A stretch of DNA of 64,000 bases from Planctomycetota bacterium (GTDB lineage Bacteria; Planctomycetota; Planctomycetia; Pirellulales; UBA7805). How positions within the stretch are numbered: the stretch's first letter is position 1; each line of letters begins with the position of its first letter. The position numbers were made by a program, and so were the translations under genes. The notes beneath the pieces were generated by a model. The model searched no databases and was not told the origin of the DNA. It worked only from the letters and a program-made list of their open reading frames with translations. Positions 27,248-36,002 of the stretch are shown here, piece after piece. The stretch covers positions 1 to 64,000 of the forward strand of contig JAIOPX010000239.1 in the NCBI GenBank assembly GCA_021413705.1, in the 5' to 3' direction.

Positions 27248-28339
27248 GTGAAAAATCCATCGTCTATCGCGGTCGTCACCCCGCTGATGATCCTATGCGT
27301 TCCGCTGTTCTGCTCGGCGGCCGAGACAGCGCCTGCCAGGCCGTGGCCACCCGAGCAGGCTCGGCAGTGGTACGACAAACAGCCCTGGATCGTCGGCTGC
27401 AATTACATCCCCAGCACGGCAGTCAACTGGACGGAGATGTGGCAGAAGGAGACGTTCGACGAGCCGACGATCGATCGAGAATTGGGCTTTGCCGCCGGAC
27501 TGGGCATGAACACGGTCCGTGTCTTTTTTCAGTTTCTGGTCTGGGAGTTCGATCGAGACGGGTTCGCCGACCGGTTTGAACGGTTTCTCAAGATTGCGGA
27601 CAAACACGGGATTGCCGTTGTGCCGGTCTTCTTTGACGACTGCGAGATCGGCGTCTATGGCGGCGAGCCGTTTTTAGGCAAGCAGCCCGACCCATTGCCG
27701 GGACAGATGTTTTCAAGTTGGGTTCCCAGCCCAGGGCACCGGCGGTCAGAAATCCATGCACAGTTTCCTCTGTTCCAGGAATATGTCCAGTCCACGATCC
27801 GCCGGCACGCGCACGACAAGCGAGTGTTGATGTGGGATCTGTTCAACGAAGTCGGTGGGCATAACCGCCAGGAGAAGAGCTATCCTCTGCTGGAGGCCGC
27901 GTTTGTGTGGGCTCAAGAGGTCAACCCGGATCAGCCCATTACCGCCTGCCTGATGGCATGGCACGACCCGAAGTTCAAGAAGTTGGTGGATTTGATGACC
28001 AAGCAAAGCGACGTCGTCACGTTCCACAGCTACGCGGCGGAGAAGCCATTTCGCGAACATCTTTCGCAGATGCAGGCATTTGGCCGCCCAGTTATTTGTA
28101 CGGAATGGCTTGCCCGTGGCTACGGCAGCAAAGTCGAGACGCATCTGCCTCTGATGAAGGAGCAAAAAGTGGGGGCGATTAATTGGGGGCTGGTGAACGG
28201 CCGGTCTCAAACCCATTTTGCCTGGGGAAAAAAACTACCGGAGCCAAAGGTCTGGCACCACGATCTGTTGAAGAAGGACGGAACGCCCTATAGCGAAGGC
28301 GAGGTGAACCTGTTTCGCCGACTCACAAGTAAGAAATAG
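27248..28339 (+). CDS. secreted GH5-like (clan A) glycoside hydrolase
   Basis: A 363-residue exported enzyme with a classic signal peptide (1-24) and a single (beta/alpha)8 barrel. Clan-A hallmarks: IVGCNYIPSTAVN at strand 1, GMNTVRVFFQFLVWEFDRDGF at strand 2, the acid/base E201 in LMWDLFNEVG, and the nucleophile E286 in VICTEWLARG. The family acts on beta-linked glycans (cellulose, mannan and related polymers); this subfamily is not identifiable by eye. The start is a GTG at 27248, chosen because it gives a perfect signal peptide; no strong Shine-Dalgarno sequence is seen. Divergent from the GH36-like gene. Confidence 0.85.
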   Translation: MKNPSSIAVVTPLMILCVPLFCSAAETAPARPWPPEQARQWYDKQPWIVGCNYIPSTAVNWTEMWQKETFDEPTIDRELGFAAGLGMNTVRVFFQFLVWEFDRDGFADRFERFLKIADKHGIAVVPVFFDDCEIGVYGGEPFLGKQPDPLPGQMFSSWVPSPGHRRSEIHAQFPLFQEYVQSTIRRHAHDKRVLMWDLFNEVGGHNRQEKSYPLLEAAFVWAQEVNPDQPITACLMAWHDPKFKKLVDLMTKQSDVVTFHSYAAEKPFREHLSQMQAFGRPVICTEWLARGYGSKVETHLPLMKEQKVGAINWGLVNGRSQTHFAWGKKLPEPKVWHHDLLKKDGTPYSEGEVNLFRRLTSKK

Positions 28340-28454
28340 GGGTTTTCCAAGGGAATTTGCGGGCTGAGGGCAGTTCTTCGCAGGAACCTGCCTGGCCGTT
28401 AATCGGCTCTGCTTGCGTGGCGGTATTGCTTACGCTACCCTAGCAAGAAGACTT

Positions 28455-28469
28455 GTCATATATCTTACT
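28455..28469 (+). promoter_or_regulatory. recurrent AT-rich near-palindrome (candidate operator), site f
   Basis: GTCATATATCTTACT, 21 bp before the pseudopilin gene at 28490. Arms GCTTGC (28411-28416) and GCAAG (28443-28447) sit upstream. The position is close to where transcription would be expected to start. Confidence 0.55.
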
Positions 28470-28489
28470 CGGAACCTGGGTCTTTCCCC

Positions 28490-30760
28490 ATGAATGTCCG
28501 AAATCCCCAGGGGCGAACCGCATTTACCCTTGTGGAATTGCTGGTTGTGGTGGCGGTGATTGTCATACTTTTCGCGCTTTTGATGCCGGCCATCGGCGCC
28601 GCCCGCCAGAGTTCTCGCACGACCAAGTGCGCTCACCATTTGTCCGAATTTCATGTAGCCCTGCGCAGGGTCTCGCTGAAAGCCCCCCTCACCAACGCCA
28701 ACGGATGGCCTGCGGCGTTGAGCCCCTACATCGATCAAGCGGGTACACTCCTGCGTTGTCCCGACGATGTCACCTCGAGCAGTCTCCCCAGCTACGGCCT
28801 CTCAACGCGTGCTTTCCGCATGCTGGGGGGAGATGACCACAAATTGGTCATGCTGGACTATCACAAGGTGGTGGCGGACGTGGTAGGGCGGATCGCTCCC
28901 GATCCTGCGCAGTGGGGCTTGGGAACGACCATCGCACAACGTCACCGGCAACAGGCAAATGTGCTCACGTTTGGCGGGACGGTGCAATTGCGCTCCGTGG
29001 CCGCCCTCGATCCCCAGGACTGCGACATTCATGATCGGTTGTGGCGTCCTGTACGGGATAGCGCGTACCAATGGGACCGGCCCAATTGCGCAAAGGAATT
29101 GCCACTGACCCCTTCAACTTCGACGGGAGGAGGCACGACATCTTCCTATGCTCCCTGCCCTGGTTTGACCGGCACAACCTTGACTATCTCCGCACTCAAT
29201 GCGAGCGTGGACGAGCCAGACCAGGGGCAACAGACCCTGGTGCAGATGCAGATCACGCTCAGCGCTGCGGCTTCGCAGGCCGTCACGGTGACAGCACTGA
29301 CCTCGGATGGCGGAGCGAACCCTGCCTCTGCCGGAGTCGATTATACCGCTGTCAACCAATTGATCACGTTCAACCCTGGCGAGACGACGAAAAACGTGAC
29401 GGTTACGGTGATTGGAGACAATACCCAGGAGCCGAACGAAACGACATTTTTGCAACTCACCTATCCCCGTTTCAACGGCATGGCATGTCAAGAACTGTCA
29501 GCTTCCACCGCCGCGACGCTGACGATTCACGACAACGATGCCCCGCCGCCCGGCCAACCAGCCGACCCATGCAAGCCCCAGGGCTACACGCAGCAGGTAG
29601 ACAAAGGACTGAACTGGTTGGCGCGGCACCAGTTCAACGACGGCAGTTGGTCGCTTAAGCACTCGCAAACCGCCGGTTGCAACTGCCCCAATGACGGCAG
29701 CCCCCATGAATCGCGGATCGCGGCGACTGCCGTTGCTCTGCTGCCTCTGATTGGCGCCGGCAACGCGCCAGGCAGCAACGCTCCCTACGCAGACAATGTC
29801 TGCCGCGGATTGCAATATCTGATGGCGCGTCAGAATGTGGCCAACGGAAGCTTGGCAGAAGTGACGGACACGATCGCGAACCGCGTCATGTACAGCCATC
29901 ATTTTGCGACCGTCGCCTTGACCGAAGGGCTGTTGGCAATGCAAGCGCGGCAGGCTCAAGGTTGCGCCGGAGGGGGCGGCACTTCGACCACTTCGGGCAC
30001 GACCTCCACCACCACTGGCGGCAGTCCCGCCGGCTGCACGATTGATATCAATCTGCTGCAGGCACGCGCGAACCAAGCGGCGCAATACACGATCAACCAA
30101 CACATGCCAGTCGCGGGCGCAGACCAGAGAGGCGGCTGGTGCTATTTCACCAACAACAACTCTCCGCAGCCGTGGGGAGAATTGTCGATGTCCACCTGGG
30201 CCATGCTCGGGCTGAACAATGCCCGGCGGGCTGGGCTCTCGGTCCCGCAGCCGATTTTCGACACTCTGCGAAACACGTTTTTCCCCACGATCCGGACGAA
30301 TCCCATAACCGACCAGGGTTGGACGCTCGGGGACTACCGCTACCAGGCTCGGCTAGGAAACGGACGCTGGAGCATTGCAACGGAATCGATGACGGCCTGT
30401 GGATTGTACGTCAACATGATGCTCGGCGCGCCCAGCAGCCATACCAAGATACAGTCGTTTGCCAACCAGCCTGCGCTTGTGCCTTGGGTTGGAGACCCGA
30501 TGTATAACTTTCACATGACCCACTTCATGCATCTCGCCGGCGGGCAGCCCTGGGAAACCTGGAAAGGATCGATTGAAGCAATGGCGTCTGGGCAGCAAGC
30601 GCAGGGGGGCCATATTGATGGGAGTTGGTATTGGGGGAGCTGTCCGCAGGAGCCCCGGGCAGCGACTGCCTGGAACCCCGTGGGGGGACGGCACTATTGC
30701 ACTACGTTCTCCTTGCTCTGCCTTCAGGAATACTTCAATCGACTCAGAATCAGCCAATAG
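28490..30760 (+). CDS. pseudopilin-anchored protein with Calx-beta domain and alpha/alpha-toroid
   Basis: A 756-residue chimera. Residues 1-45 are a type IV prepilin-like leader and helix ([19 protein letters not shown]), with Ala instead of the usual Gly before the cleavage site and Glu at +5. A DUF1559-like segment follows, including a CPDD motif. A Calx-beta domain lies at about 230-350 (SVDEPDQGQQTLV to STAATLTIHDND). From about 365 to the end the sequence reads as a terpenoid-cyclase/prenyltransferase-like toroid (VDKGLNWLARHQFNDGSW, CRGLQYLMARQN, STWAMLGLNNARRAG), interrupted by a short Thr/Gly linker. The toroid fold binds ligands or proteins and need not be enzymatic. An LRR lipoprotein gene follows, as with the pseudopilin at 50366-52495. 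Confidence 0.78.
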   Translation: MNVRNPQGRTAFTLVELLVVVAVIVILFALLMPAIGAARQSSRTTKCAHHLSEFHVALRRVSLKAPLTNANGWPAALSPYIDQAGTLLRCPDDVTSSSLPSYGLSTRAFRMLGGDDHKLVMLDYHKVVADVVGRIAPDPAQWGLGTTIAQRHRQQANVLTFGGTVQLRSVAALDPQDCDIHDRLWRPVRDSAYQWDRPNCAKELPLTPSTSTGGGTTSSYAPCPGLTGTTLTISALNASVDEPDQGQQTLVQMQITLSAAASQAVTVTALTSDGGANPASAGVDYTAVNQLITFNPGETTKNVTVTVIGDNTQEPNETTFLQLTYPRFNGMACQELSASTAATLTIHDNDAPPPGQPADPCKPQGYTQQVDKGLNWLARHQFNDGSWSLKHSQTAGCNCPNDGSPHESRIAATAVALLPLIGAGNAPGSNAPYADNVCRGLQYLMARQNVANGSLAEVTDTIANRVMYSHHFATVALTEGLLAMQARQAQGCAGGGGTSTTSGTTSTTTGGSPAGCTIDINLLQARANQAAQYTINQHMPVAGADQRGGWCYFTNNNSPQPWGELSMSTWAMLGLNNARRAGLSVPQPIFDTLRNTFFPTIRTNPITDQGWTLGDYRYQARLGNGRWSIATESMTACGLYVNMMLGAPSSHTKIQSFANQPALVPWVGDPMYNFHMTHFMHLAGGQPWETWKGSIEAMASGQQAQGGHIDGSWYWGSCPQEPRAATAWNPVGGRHYCTTFSLLCLQEYFNRLRISQ

Positions 30761-30819
30761 GACCGCCCGGCTTTCCCCAAAGCCACCACACTACCAACTG
30801 CTCACAAGAGAATCTCAGA

Positions 30820-31347
30820 GTGTATTCTGCCGCAGCTTCTATAAAGTTAATATGCAGCCAGCGCAAAGTGATCTCAGCAGTGTTGCTGGGGTGCGCTTGT
30901 GTTTTGTCGGCAGGCTGTGGCAAAGGTGCTCCAACTGCAAGCAGTCCCATCCCTCAACTCAGCGCCTCAGCCCCCGCCGCCAACGACTACTCTCTGCTTC
31001 CCGCTCGCTACGGGGGCCGCTTGGAAATGACGCTCAATTTGTCCCAATCAAAAATCACCGACGCAGAACTTAGTGCGCTTCCCATTCACGATGCAGTCAC
31101 CTCGATCGACTTGAGCTACACCCCTATCGGCAATAAGGGGTTGGAGAACTTCTCCCGCGGTAAAAACGTCGAGCGGTTGATCCTGGCAGGAACCCAAGTA
31201 ACCGACGCGGGGCTGACACATCTGAAACAGATGCCCAGCCTCAAGACCGTATCGCTGGATCGAACCTCTGTGTCCACGGAAGCGCAACTTGAGCTGCTGC
31301 GATTCCTGGCAAACCGACCGGAAAAAACTCCCAGCGGTCAACCGTGA
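30820..31347 (+). CDS. small leucine-rich-repeat lipoprotein
   Basis: About 175 residues. A short basic-plus-hydrophobic leader ends in a lipobox (VLSAGC), so it is probably lipid-anchored. The rest holds about three short cysteine-free LRRs of the planctomycetal type (LNLSQSKITDAELSALP, IDLSYTPIGNKGLENF, LILAGTQVTDAGLTHLKQMP). The start is uncertain: no ATG is in frame in the intergenic gap, and a GTG at 30820, preceded by AAGAG, gives the best leader. The frame is open from 30625, inside the upstream gene. It lies 59 bp after the pseudopilin-toroid gene and is probably cotranscribed. Confidence 0.68.
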   Translation: MYSAAASIKLICSQRKVISAVLLGCACVLSAGCGKGAPTASSPIPQLSASAPAANDYSLLPARYGGRLEMTLNLSQSKITDAELSALPIHDAVTSIDLSYTPIGNKGLENFSRGKNVERLILAGTQVTDAGLTHLKQMPSLKTVSLDRTSVSTEAQLELLRFLANRPEKTPSGQP

Positions 31348-31377
31348 TCGAAACCATTGAGATAGTGTCGCGTCTCA

Positions 31378-31392
31378 AATAAGATATACGAC
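31378..31392. promoter_or_regulatory. recurrent AT-rich near-palindrome (candidate operator), site g
   Basis: AATAAGATATACGAC (reverse strand GTCGTATATCTTATT), 49 bp before the GH32 gene at 31442. It overlaps a GTGTCG/CGACAC inverted repeat (31366-31371 and 31389-31394). Confidence 0.5.
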
Positions 31393-31441
31393 ACCCCTGC
31401 AACCTCTCCCGCCTCAGCGCCTGCCTGCAAGGAACTTTTCG

Positions 31442-33052
31442 ATGAAACAATCCCGGATAGCGCTCTGTTCGTGTCGCTGTGCAAACTCGGCTCCCACCTA
31501 CTTCAGCCGGTTAGTCGCAGCCATCTTCACGCTGTCCCTCAGTTGGGTCTACCCACTGACTTTGGCTGCCCAGCCCGCGGCAAAGCCGGTGAAAGGGGCT
31601 GCGCTCCCTGCTGCAAAGTCGCCCGCAGGAAAATCGGCCCTGCCCAACAATTCAATTGATCTCACCCGTGCTCATCGCGAACACCTGCTGGCCGATCCGC
31701 ATCGCCCTGGTTATCACTTTGCGATTCCAGAAGGGAGCGCCAGGCCGTTCGACCCCAACGGGTGCATTTTCTGGAAGGGGCGCTATCACATGTTCTACAT
31801 CTACCAGGACTCCCGTGGCCACAACTTCGGTCACGTTTCCAGCACCGACTTATGTCACTGGCGCTTTCATCCCACGGGTTTGGCCGGGGGCATGTTCAGC
31901 GGCAATTGCTTTGTCAACAAAGAAGGCAAGCCGACCATGTGCTACCACGATACGCAAAAAAAAGGAAACTCGATGGCGGTAGCCCTGGATGACCAGCTCA
32001 ATAACTGGGAGAAGTTGGCGAGCAGCCCCATCACACCCCAGACCGCGCCTGGCGATCGCCACCATGGCAAGTATCGTTCGTGGGATCCCTACGGCTGGTT
32101 GGAGGGGGACAATTATTATGCCATCTTCGGCGGCAAGCATCCTGGCATCGTCAAGAGTGCGACGCTCGATGGGCCGTGGAAATACGTTGGCGATTTGCTG
32201 GCCAACGCCGCGCCGGGCGTGGGAATCGACGAAGACATTTCCTGCGCGGACTTCTTCAAGATCGGCAACAAGCACATGCTGCTGTGCATCAGTCATGGAC
32301 TTGGAGCCCGCTATTATCTGGGCGAGTGGAAAAACGAACAGTTTCATCCAGACTTTCACGAGAAGATGAGTTGGGTGGACAACTCCTACTTCGCCCCGGA
32401 AAGTCTGTTGGACGATAAGGGGCGGCGGATCATGTGGGCCTGGTTATGCGACCTGCCCGGGATCAAGACACGATCTCCTTTCGGCTGGTCGGGCACGATG
32501 AGTTTGCCCCGCGTGCTGACGCTGGATGATGCCGGCTGGTTGCGGATGAATCCGCCGGAGGAACTGGATCGGCTGCGCTATAACGAGCAATCGGTCCCGC
32601 CGCTGGAGATCGCCGCGGACAAGCAGGAAGTGCTTAAGGATCTCAGCGGCAACTCCAAGGAGTTGTTTGTCGAGATGATCCCGGACAAAGCCACCCAACA
32701 GTACGGCGTTGCAGTCTGCCGTTCTCCTGACGGCGCCGAACAGACGTTGATCTATTACGACGCGGCCGACAAGAAGCTCAAGATCGACACCAGCAAATCG
32801 AGCCTCGGCGACGGAACCAAGACTGTCGAGGCCGGCCCGCTGGAACTACCCGCCGGTGAGTCGCTCAAGCTGCGAGTGTATATCGACAACTCCGTGATCG
32901 AAGTATTCGCCAACGACGGCCGCCAGGCGGTGATGCGGCGGATCTATCCGACTCGGCAGGATAGCATCGGCGTGGCGCTGTTCTCCAACGGCGGGCGCAC
33001 GCAGATCAAGAAAATGACTGCCTGGGAAATGATGCCGTCGAATTCGTATTAG
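31442..33052 (+). CDS. secreted GH32-type beta-fructofuranosidase-like enzyme, copy 2
   Basis: A 536-residue exported protein (leader about 1-43, then a Pro/Ala/Lys linker). GH32 propeller motifs: RPFDPNGCIFWKGRYHMFYI, with candidate nucleophile D104 and RPF replacing the usual WMN; RSWDPYGWLEGDNYYAIFGG at the RDP position (Trp for Arg); and DEDISCADFFKIGNKHMLLC at the acid/base position. The C-domain has LRVYIDNSVIEVFANDGR. It probably hydrolyses fructan or a fructoside outside the cytoplasm. AAGGA precedes the ATG. First of two tandem GH32 genes; a 16-bp-arm inverted repeat separates them. Confidence 0.88.
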   Translation: MKQSRIALCSCRCANSAPTYFSRLVAAIFTLSLSWVYPLTLAAQPAAKPVKGAALPAAKSPAGKSALPNNSIDLTRAHREHLLADPHRPGYHFAIPEGSARPFDPNGCIFWKGRYHMFYIYQDSRGHNFGHVSSTDLCHWRFHPTGLAGGMFSGNCFVNKEGKPTMCYHDTQKKGNSMAVALDDQLNNWEKLASSPITPQTAPGDRHHGKYRSWDPYGWLEGDNYYAIFGGKHPGIVKSATLDGPWKYVGDLLANAAPGVGIDEDISCADFFKIGNKHMLLCISHGLGARYYLGEWKNEQFHPDFHEKMSWVDNSYFAPESLLDDKGRRIMWAWLCDLPGIKTRSPFGWSGTMSLPRVLTLDDAGWLRMNPPEELDRLRYNEQSVPPLEIAADKQEVLKDLSGNSKELFVEMIPDKATQQYGVAVCRSPDGAEQTLIYYDAADKKLKIDTSKSSLGDGTKTVEAGPLELPAGESLKLRVYIDNSVIEVFANDGRQAVMRRIYPTRQDSIGVALFSNGGRTQIKKMTAWEMMPSNSY

Positions 33053-33054
33053 TG

Positions 33055-33120
33055 GGGTGGGTGCTTGCACTCACGCAGAATTGGACGCAAACGAAAGGCC
33101 GTGGGTGCAAGCATCCACCC
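33055..33120 (+). repeat. inverted repeat between the tandem GH32 genes
   Basis: GGGTGGGTGCTTGCAC (33055-33070) pairs with GTGCAAGCATCCACCC (33105-33120), with a single G-U. The loop is 34 bases and there is no T-run. It could be a processing/stability element, a partial terminator or an extragenic repeat; it starts 2 bases after the upstream stop codon. Confidence 0.55.
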
Positions 33121-33150
33121 AACAGTACCTTACTTCCAAAGGCTGAATTC

Positions 33151-34740
33151 ATGCGCACATGCCTATTCGGGTTCTTATCACTCTTGATTTTGCAAGGCAC
33201 GTCCACTGCCTCGGCAAAAGAACCCGCAGCAGTTTCACCGAATGTGCCTCATGACATGCGGCACCACCTGCTGGCCGATCCGCACCGGCCGGAATTTCAC
33301 TTTGTCATTCCCGAGGGACAGGTCGCGCCCTTCGATCCCAACGGCGGCTTATTCTATAACGGGCGATATCACCTGTTCTACATTTACCAGGACGAGGACC
33401 GCCAACATTGCTTTGGACACATCTCCAGCCGCGACTTGTTTCACTGGCGCCAACATCCTACCGTGCTGGCGCCAAAAGAGGGCGACGCAGACGTCGGCAC
33501 GTTCAGCGGCGGAGCGTTTCTCGATAAGCAAGGCGTGCCGACGATCATTTACTGGGGGTTGGGCGATAGTTGGGGACGGGGGAAAAAACTCAATCGCCCC
33601 GGCGGGATCTGCCTGGCCACCAGCACCGATAAGAACCTCGACACCTGGACCAAGTCCCCCCACAACCCGGTGATTCCCTATCCCAAACAAGGGGATAAGG
33701 AGTACGAGCGATACACGGCCGTCGATCCATCGGCCGTTTGGGTAAAGGACGGCAAGTACAACGTATTGACCGGCAACCTGCAAATGATGATCGAAGTCCA
33801 CAAGAATAAGCCGGAGTTCAAGAAAGGCGATACGAACTATTTGTTCCAATCGGACGACCTGATTCACTGGACCTACAAGCACGAGTTCTACAAGTCCGAT
33901 CGCAAATGGACCGCTGCATTTGAAGACAACATGTGTCCCGATTTTTTCCCCTTGGGAAACAAGCACATGATGCTCTTCATCAGCCACACCAAAGGTTGCC
34001 AGTACTATCTGGGATCCTACGAGAACGACCGGTTCGCCCCCGAACAGCACGGCCGCATGACCTGGGTAGACCACGAATTCTTCGCGCCGGAGACCATCCT
34101 CGACGACAAAGGCCGTCGGATCATGTGGGCCTGGGTGTTCGACCGCAATAGCGTCGCGAGTCAGCGCGCCGCCGGCTGGGCGGGCCTGTTCAGCCTGCCT
34201 CGCGTGCTGACGCTCGGCCAGGACGGCAACCTGCGGATGAATCCACCGGAGGAACTGGAACGACTTCGTTATAACGCTGTCACCGCTGACGACCTGAGCG
34301 TGCCGGCCGGACAGGAAGTCGTACTCGACAAGGTGAAAGGAAGCGTATTTGAATTGAACATCGTACTGGAACCGTCTCCCGAAGCGAAACAGTTCGGCGT
34401 TGTTGTCGCGAGATCTCTAGACGGCGCAGAGCAGACTCGCGTGTTCTATGACGCGACGGAGAAGAAGCTCAAAATCGACACCAGCAAATCTGGCAAGGAA
34501 GGGGGCCGTAAAATCGAGGGAGGTCCACTGGAACTAGCTGCCGACGAGCCGCTTCGACTGCGCGTGCTGGTGGATAAGTCCGTGGTCGATGTGTTCGCCA
34601 ACGACGGGCGCCAGGCCGTATGTCGGCGGATCTATCCGTCGAATCATCAGAGCGTTGGCGTAGCCGTATTCGCCACCGGCGGCCCCGTGAAAGCCAGCAA
34701 GATCAAGGCCTGGGACATCATGCCTTCCAACCCTTATTGA
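33151..34740 (+). CDS. secreted GH32-type beta-fructofuranosidase-like enzyme, copy 3
   Basis: A 529-residue exported protein (signal peptide about 1-23) closely related to the preceding gene. APFDPNGGLFYNGRYHLFYI carries candidate nucleophile D62. The RDP position reads YTAVDPSAVW (Val for Arg) and the acid/base region reads FEDNMCPDFFPLGNKHMML. The C-domain has LRVLVDKSVVDVFANDGR. Start at ATG 33151, where the signal peptide begins; the frame extends to 33052 through the intergenic inverted repeat and is not used. The copy of the recurrent operator found before copies 1 and 2 is missing here, consistent with cotranscription with copy 2. Confidence 0.88.
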   Translation: MRTCLFGFLSLLILQGTSTASAKEPAAVSPNVPHDMRHHLLADPHRPEFHFVIPEGQVAPFDPNGGLFYNGRYHLFYIYQDEDRQHCFGHISSRDLFHWRQHPTVLAPKEGDADVGTFSGGAFLDKQGVPTIIYWGLGDSWGRGKKLNRPGGICLATSTDKNLDTWTKSPHNPVIPYPKQGDKEYERYTAVDPSAVWVKDGKYNVLTGNLQMMIEVHKNKPEFKKGDTNYLFQSDDLIHWTYKHEFYKSDRKWTAAFEDNMCPDFFPLGNKHMMLFISHTKGCQYYLGSYENDRFAPEQHGRMTWVDHEFFAPETILDDKGRRIMWAWVFDRNSVASQRAAGWAGLFSLPRVLTLGQDGNLRMNPPEELERLRYNAVTADDLSVPAGQEVVLDKVKGSVFELNIVLEPSPEAKQFGVVVARSLDGAEQTRVFYDATEKKLKIDTSKSGKEGGRKIEGGPLELAADEPLRLRVLVDKSVVDVFANDGRQAVCRRIYPSNHQSVGVAVFATGGPVKASKIKAWDIMPSNPY

Positions 34741-35203
34741 GGCGGTTCCATCGACGCGCAGTGGCGGGGCGGCAACCGTGACCCGCGTTCCTAAATGCCT
34801 GCGCCAAAATACTTTGCGGCGGTGAATTGCAACTCGATAAGTCGTGGTCGAACGGCCTGGGTGGCGGAGTGCCGGTTCTTCGCCTGTCGTGAATTCTGGC
34901 GGCGAATAATTTTCATATTTCCTGCCTATAAAATTGTTGCGGCAGGCTTGGTGAATTGGCATACTAATGTCAGATGTCACACAAAGTTCTCGTTGGGCAA
35001 TCCACAAGGAGTACGTTAGTGTTTCTTGGACTAGTAGCGGTCAACTGAAGCGCCACGCAATTTCTGTCCATTTTCTTACCGCGATTTGCGGTCTGCCGGA
35101 CAGAGATTGCTTGGCTTCTTTTTGTACTCGTTGAAACCGTGAACACTGAACCGTGAACTCTCATTTTCAGATGTGTACTCTTTTCTTCAGAAGGAGCAAG
35201 CTC
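34741..35203 (+). other. 463-bp intergenic region with a possible promoter
   Basis: No supported gene; a 74-codon frame from 34795 has poor codon use and no ribosome binding site. A TTGCGG-17-CATACT pair around 34937-34965 resembles a sigma-70 promoter and would give a long leader for the 35204 gene. A short imperfect direct repeat (two copies of ACCGTGAAC) lies near 35140-35160. No clear copy of the recurrent operator. Confidence 0.35.
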
Positions 35204-35950
35204 ATGATTTCGAAGCGAAACCACAGGGTGTTTTGCGCAGCGATGGTATTGGTCGCGAGTCTGGTGTTTGGAATGGCAAGCACGGCGCAAGCGACGAGAC
35301 TCCCTTTCGGAGCTCCCCTCGTAGACAACGTCCAGATTCCCACAGCCTACGGGGACAATGTGGCCGGCTCCCCGCAACTGGGATACACCTACTTTAATGA
35401 TGGCGAGGGCTGGACTCCCAACGTGACCTGGGACTTGCTCGCCACGGGCGCTCCCAACCTGGGATTGGTAGGATCTATCGGCTCTGCTTTTTCACCGCTT
35501 GTGGACGTTGCCTACCCGCCCAGCGCCGGAGCAGCGACCGTCACCATGGTGTTGCAGGCTGCGGCGGGCTATAAGGTGAAACTACTTGATTTCCAGGTTG
35601 CCAATTGGAATCCGACCACCATTACATGGGAATCAGTTCAGGTTCTTGACAGCGCCAATAACCCACTGGCAACTGCTACGAATGTATTGGTTCCCAATGG
35701 GGCGGGCATCCTGGATCAGGCTGGCACCTTTGGTGCAACTCCTTTCGAGGACACGAAACTGACGCTGATCTTCACCGAGACGAGTGCTTCTCCACGTGCT
35801 TTCTGGATCGCTTTTGACAATATCAAGTTTGCGGAAGTGCAGGAGGTACCCGAACCCTCTACGCTTGCCTTGTCAGGTCTCGGGCTATTCGGCTTGATGG
35901 TGTTGGCCCGCCAAGTACCTGTACGTCAGTCATTGACCTTCAAAAATTGA
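35204..35950 (+). CDS. small PEP-CTERM exported protein
   Basis: A 248-residue exported protein without strand repeats. The signal peptide (about 1-30) is followed by a compact beta-rich domain of unknown function (TRLPFGAPLVDNVQIPTAYG, VTMVLQAAAGYKVKLLDFQV, WIAFDNIKFAEV). It ends in VPEPSTLALSGLGLFGLMV followed by a basic stretch, an exosortase sorting tail. The start at ATG 35204 is preceded by GAAGGAG at good spacing; an in-frame upstream ATG at 35153 is not used. The compact domain resembles the single jelly-roll domains seen in many planctomycetal PEP-CTERM proteins, but it was not identified. Confidence 0.85.
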   Translation: MISKRNHRVFCAAMVLVASLVFGMASTAQATRLPFGAPLVDNVQIPTAYGDNVAGSPQLGYTYFNDGEGWTPNVTWDLLATGAPNLGLVGSIGSAFSPLVDVAYPPSAGAATVTMVLQAAAGYKVKLLDFQVANWNPTTITWESVQVLDSANNPLATATNVLVPNGAGILDQAGTFGATPFEDTKLTLIFTETSASPRAFWIAFDNIKFAEVQEVPEPSTLALSGLGLFGLMVLARQVPVRQSLTFKN

Positions 35951-36002
35951 GCCCTCAACGAGAGGATCAGGCGGAGTATTTTGAGCCCATACCTCAGGGG
36001 GG
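35951..36002. other. short gap after the small PEP-CTERM gene
   Basis: No structure was recognised here. The rest of the 489-bp gap before the giant gene is taken by the small open frame at 36003-36143 and the stretch up to 36439, which holds candidate operator h at its left edge. Confidence 0.3.

Noticed and set aside
34795-35019. 74-codon plus-strand frame after the third GH32 gene
   Set aside because: Uses several rare codons (ATA), lacks a ribosome binding site and shows no domain; treated as non-coding leader DNA.
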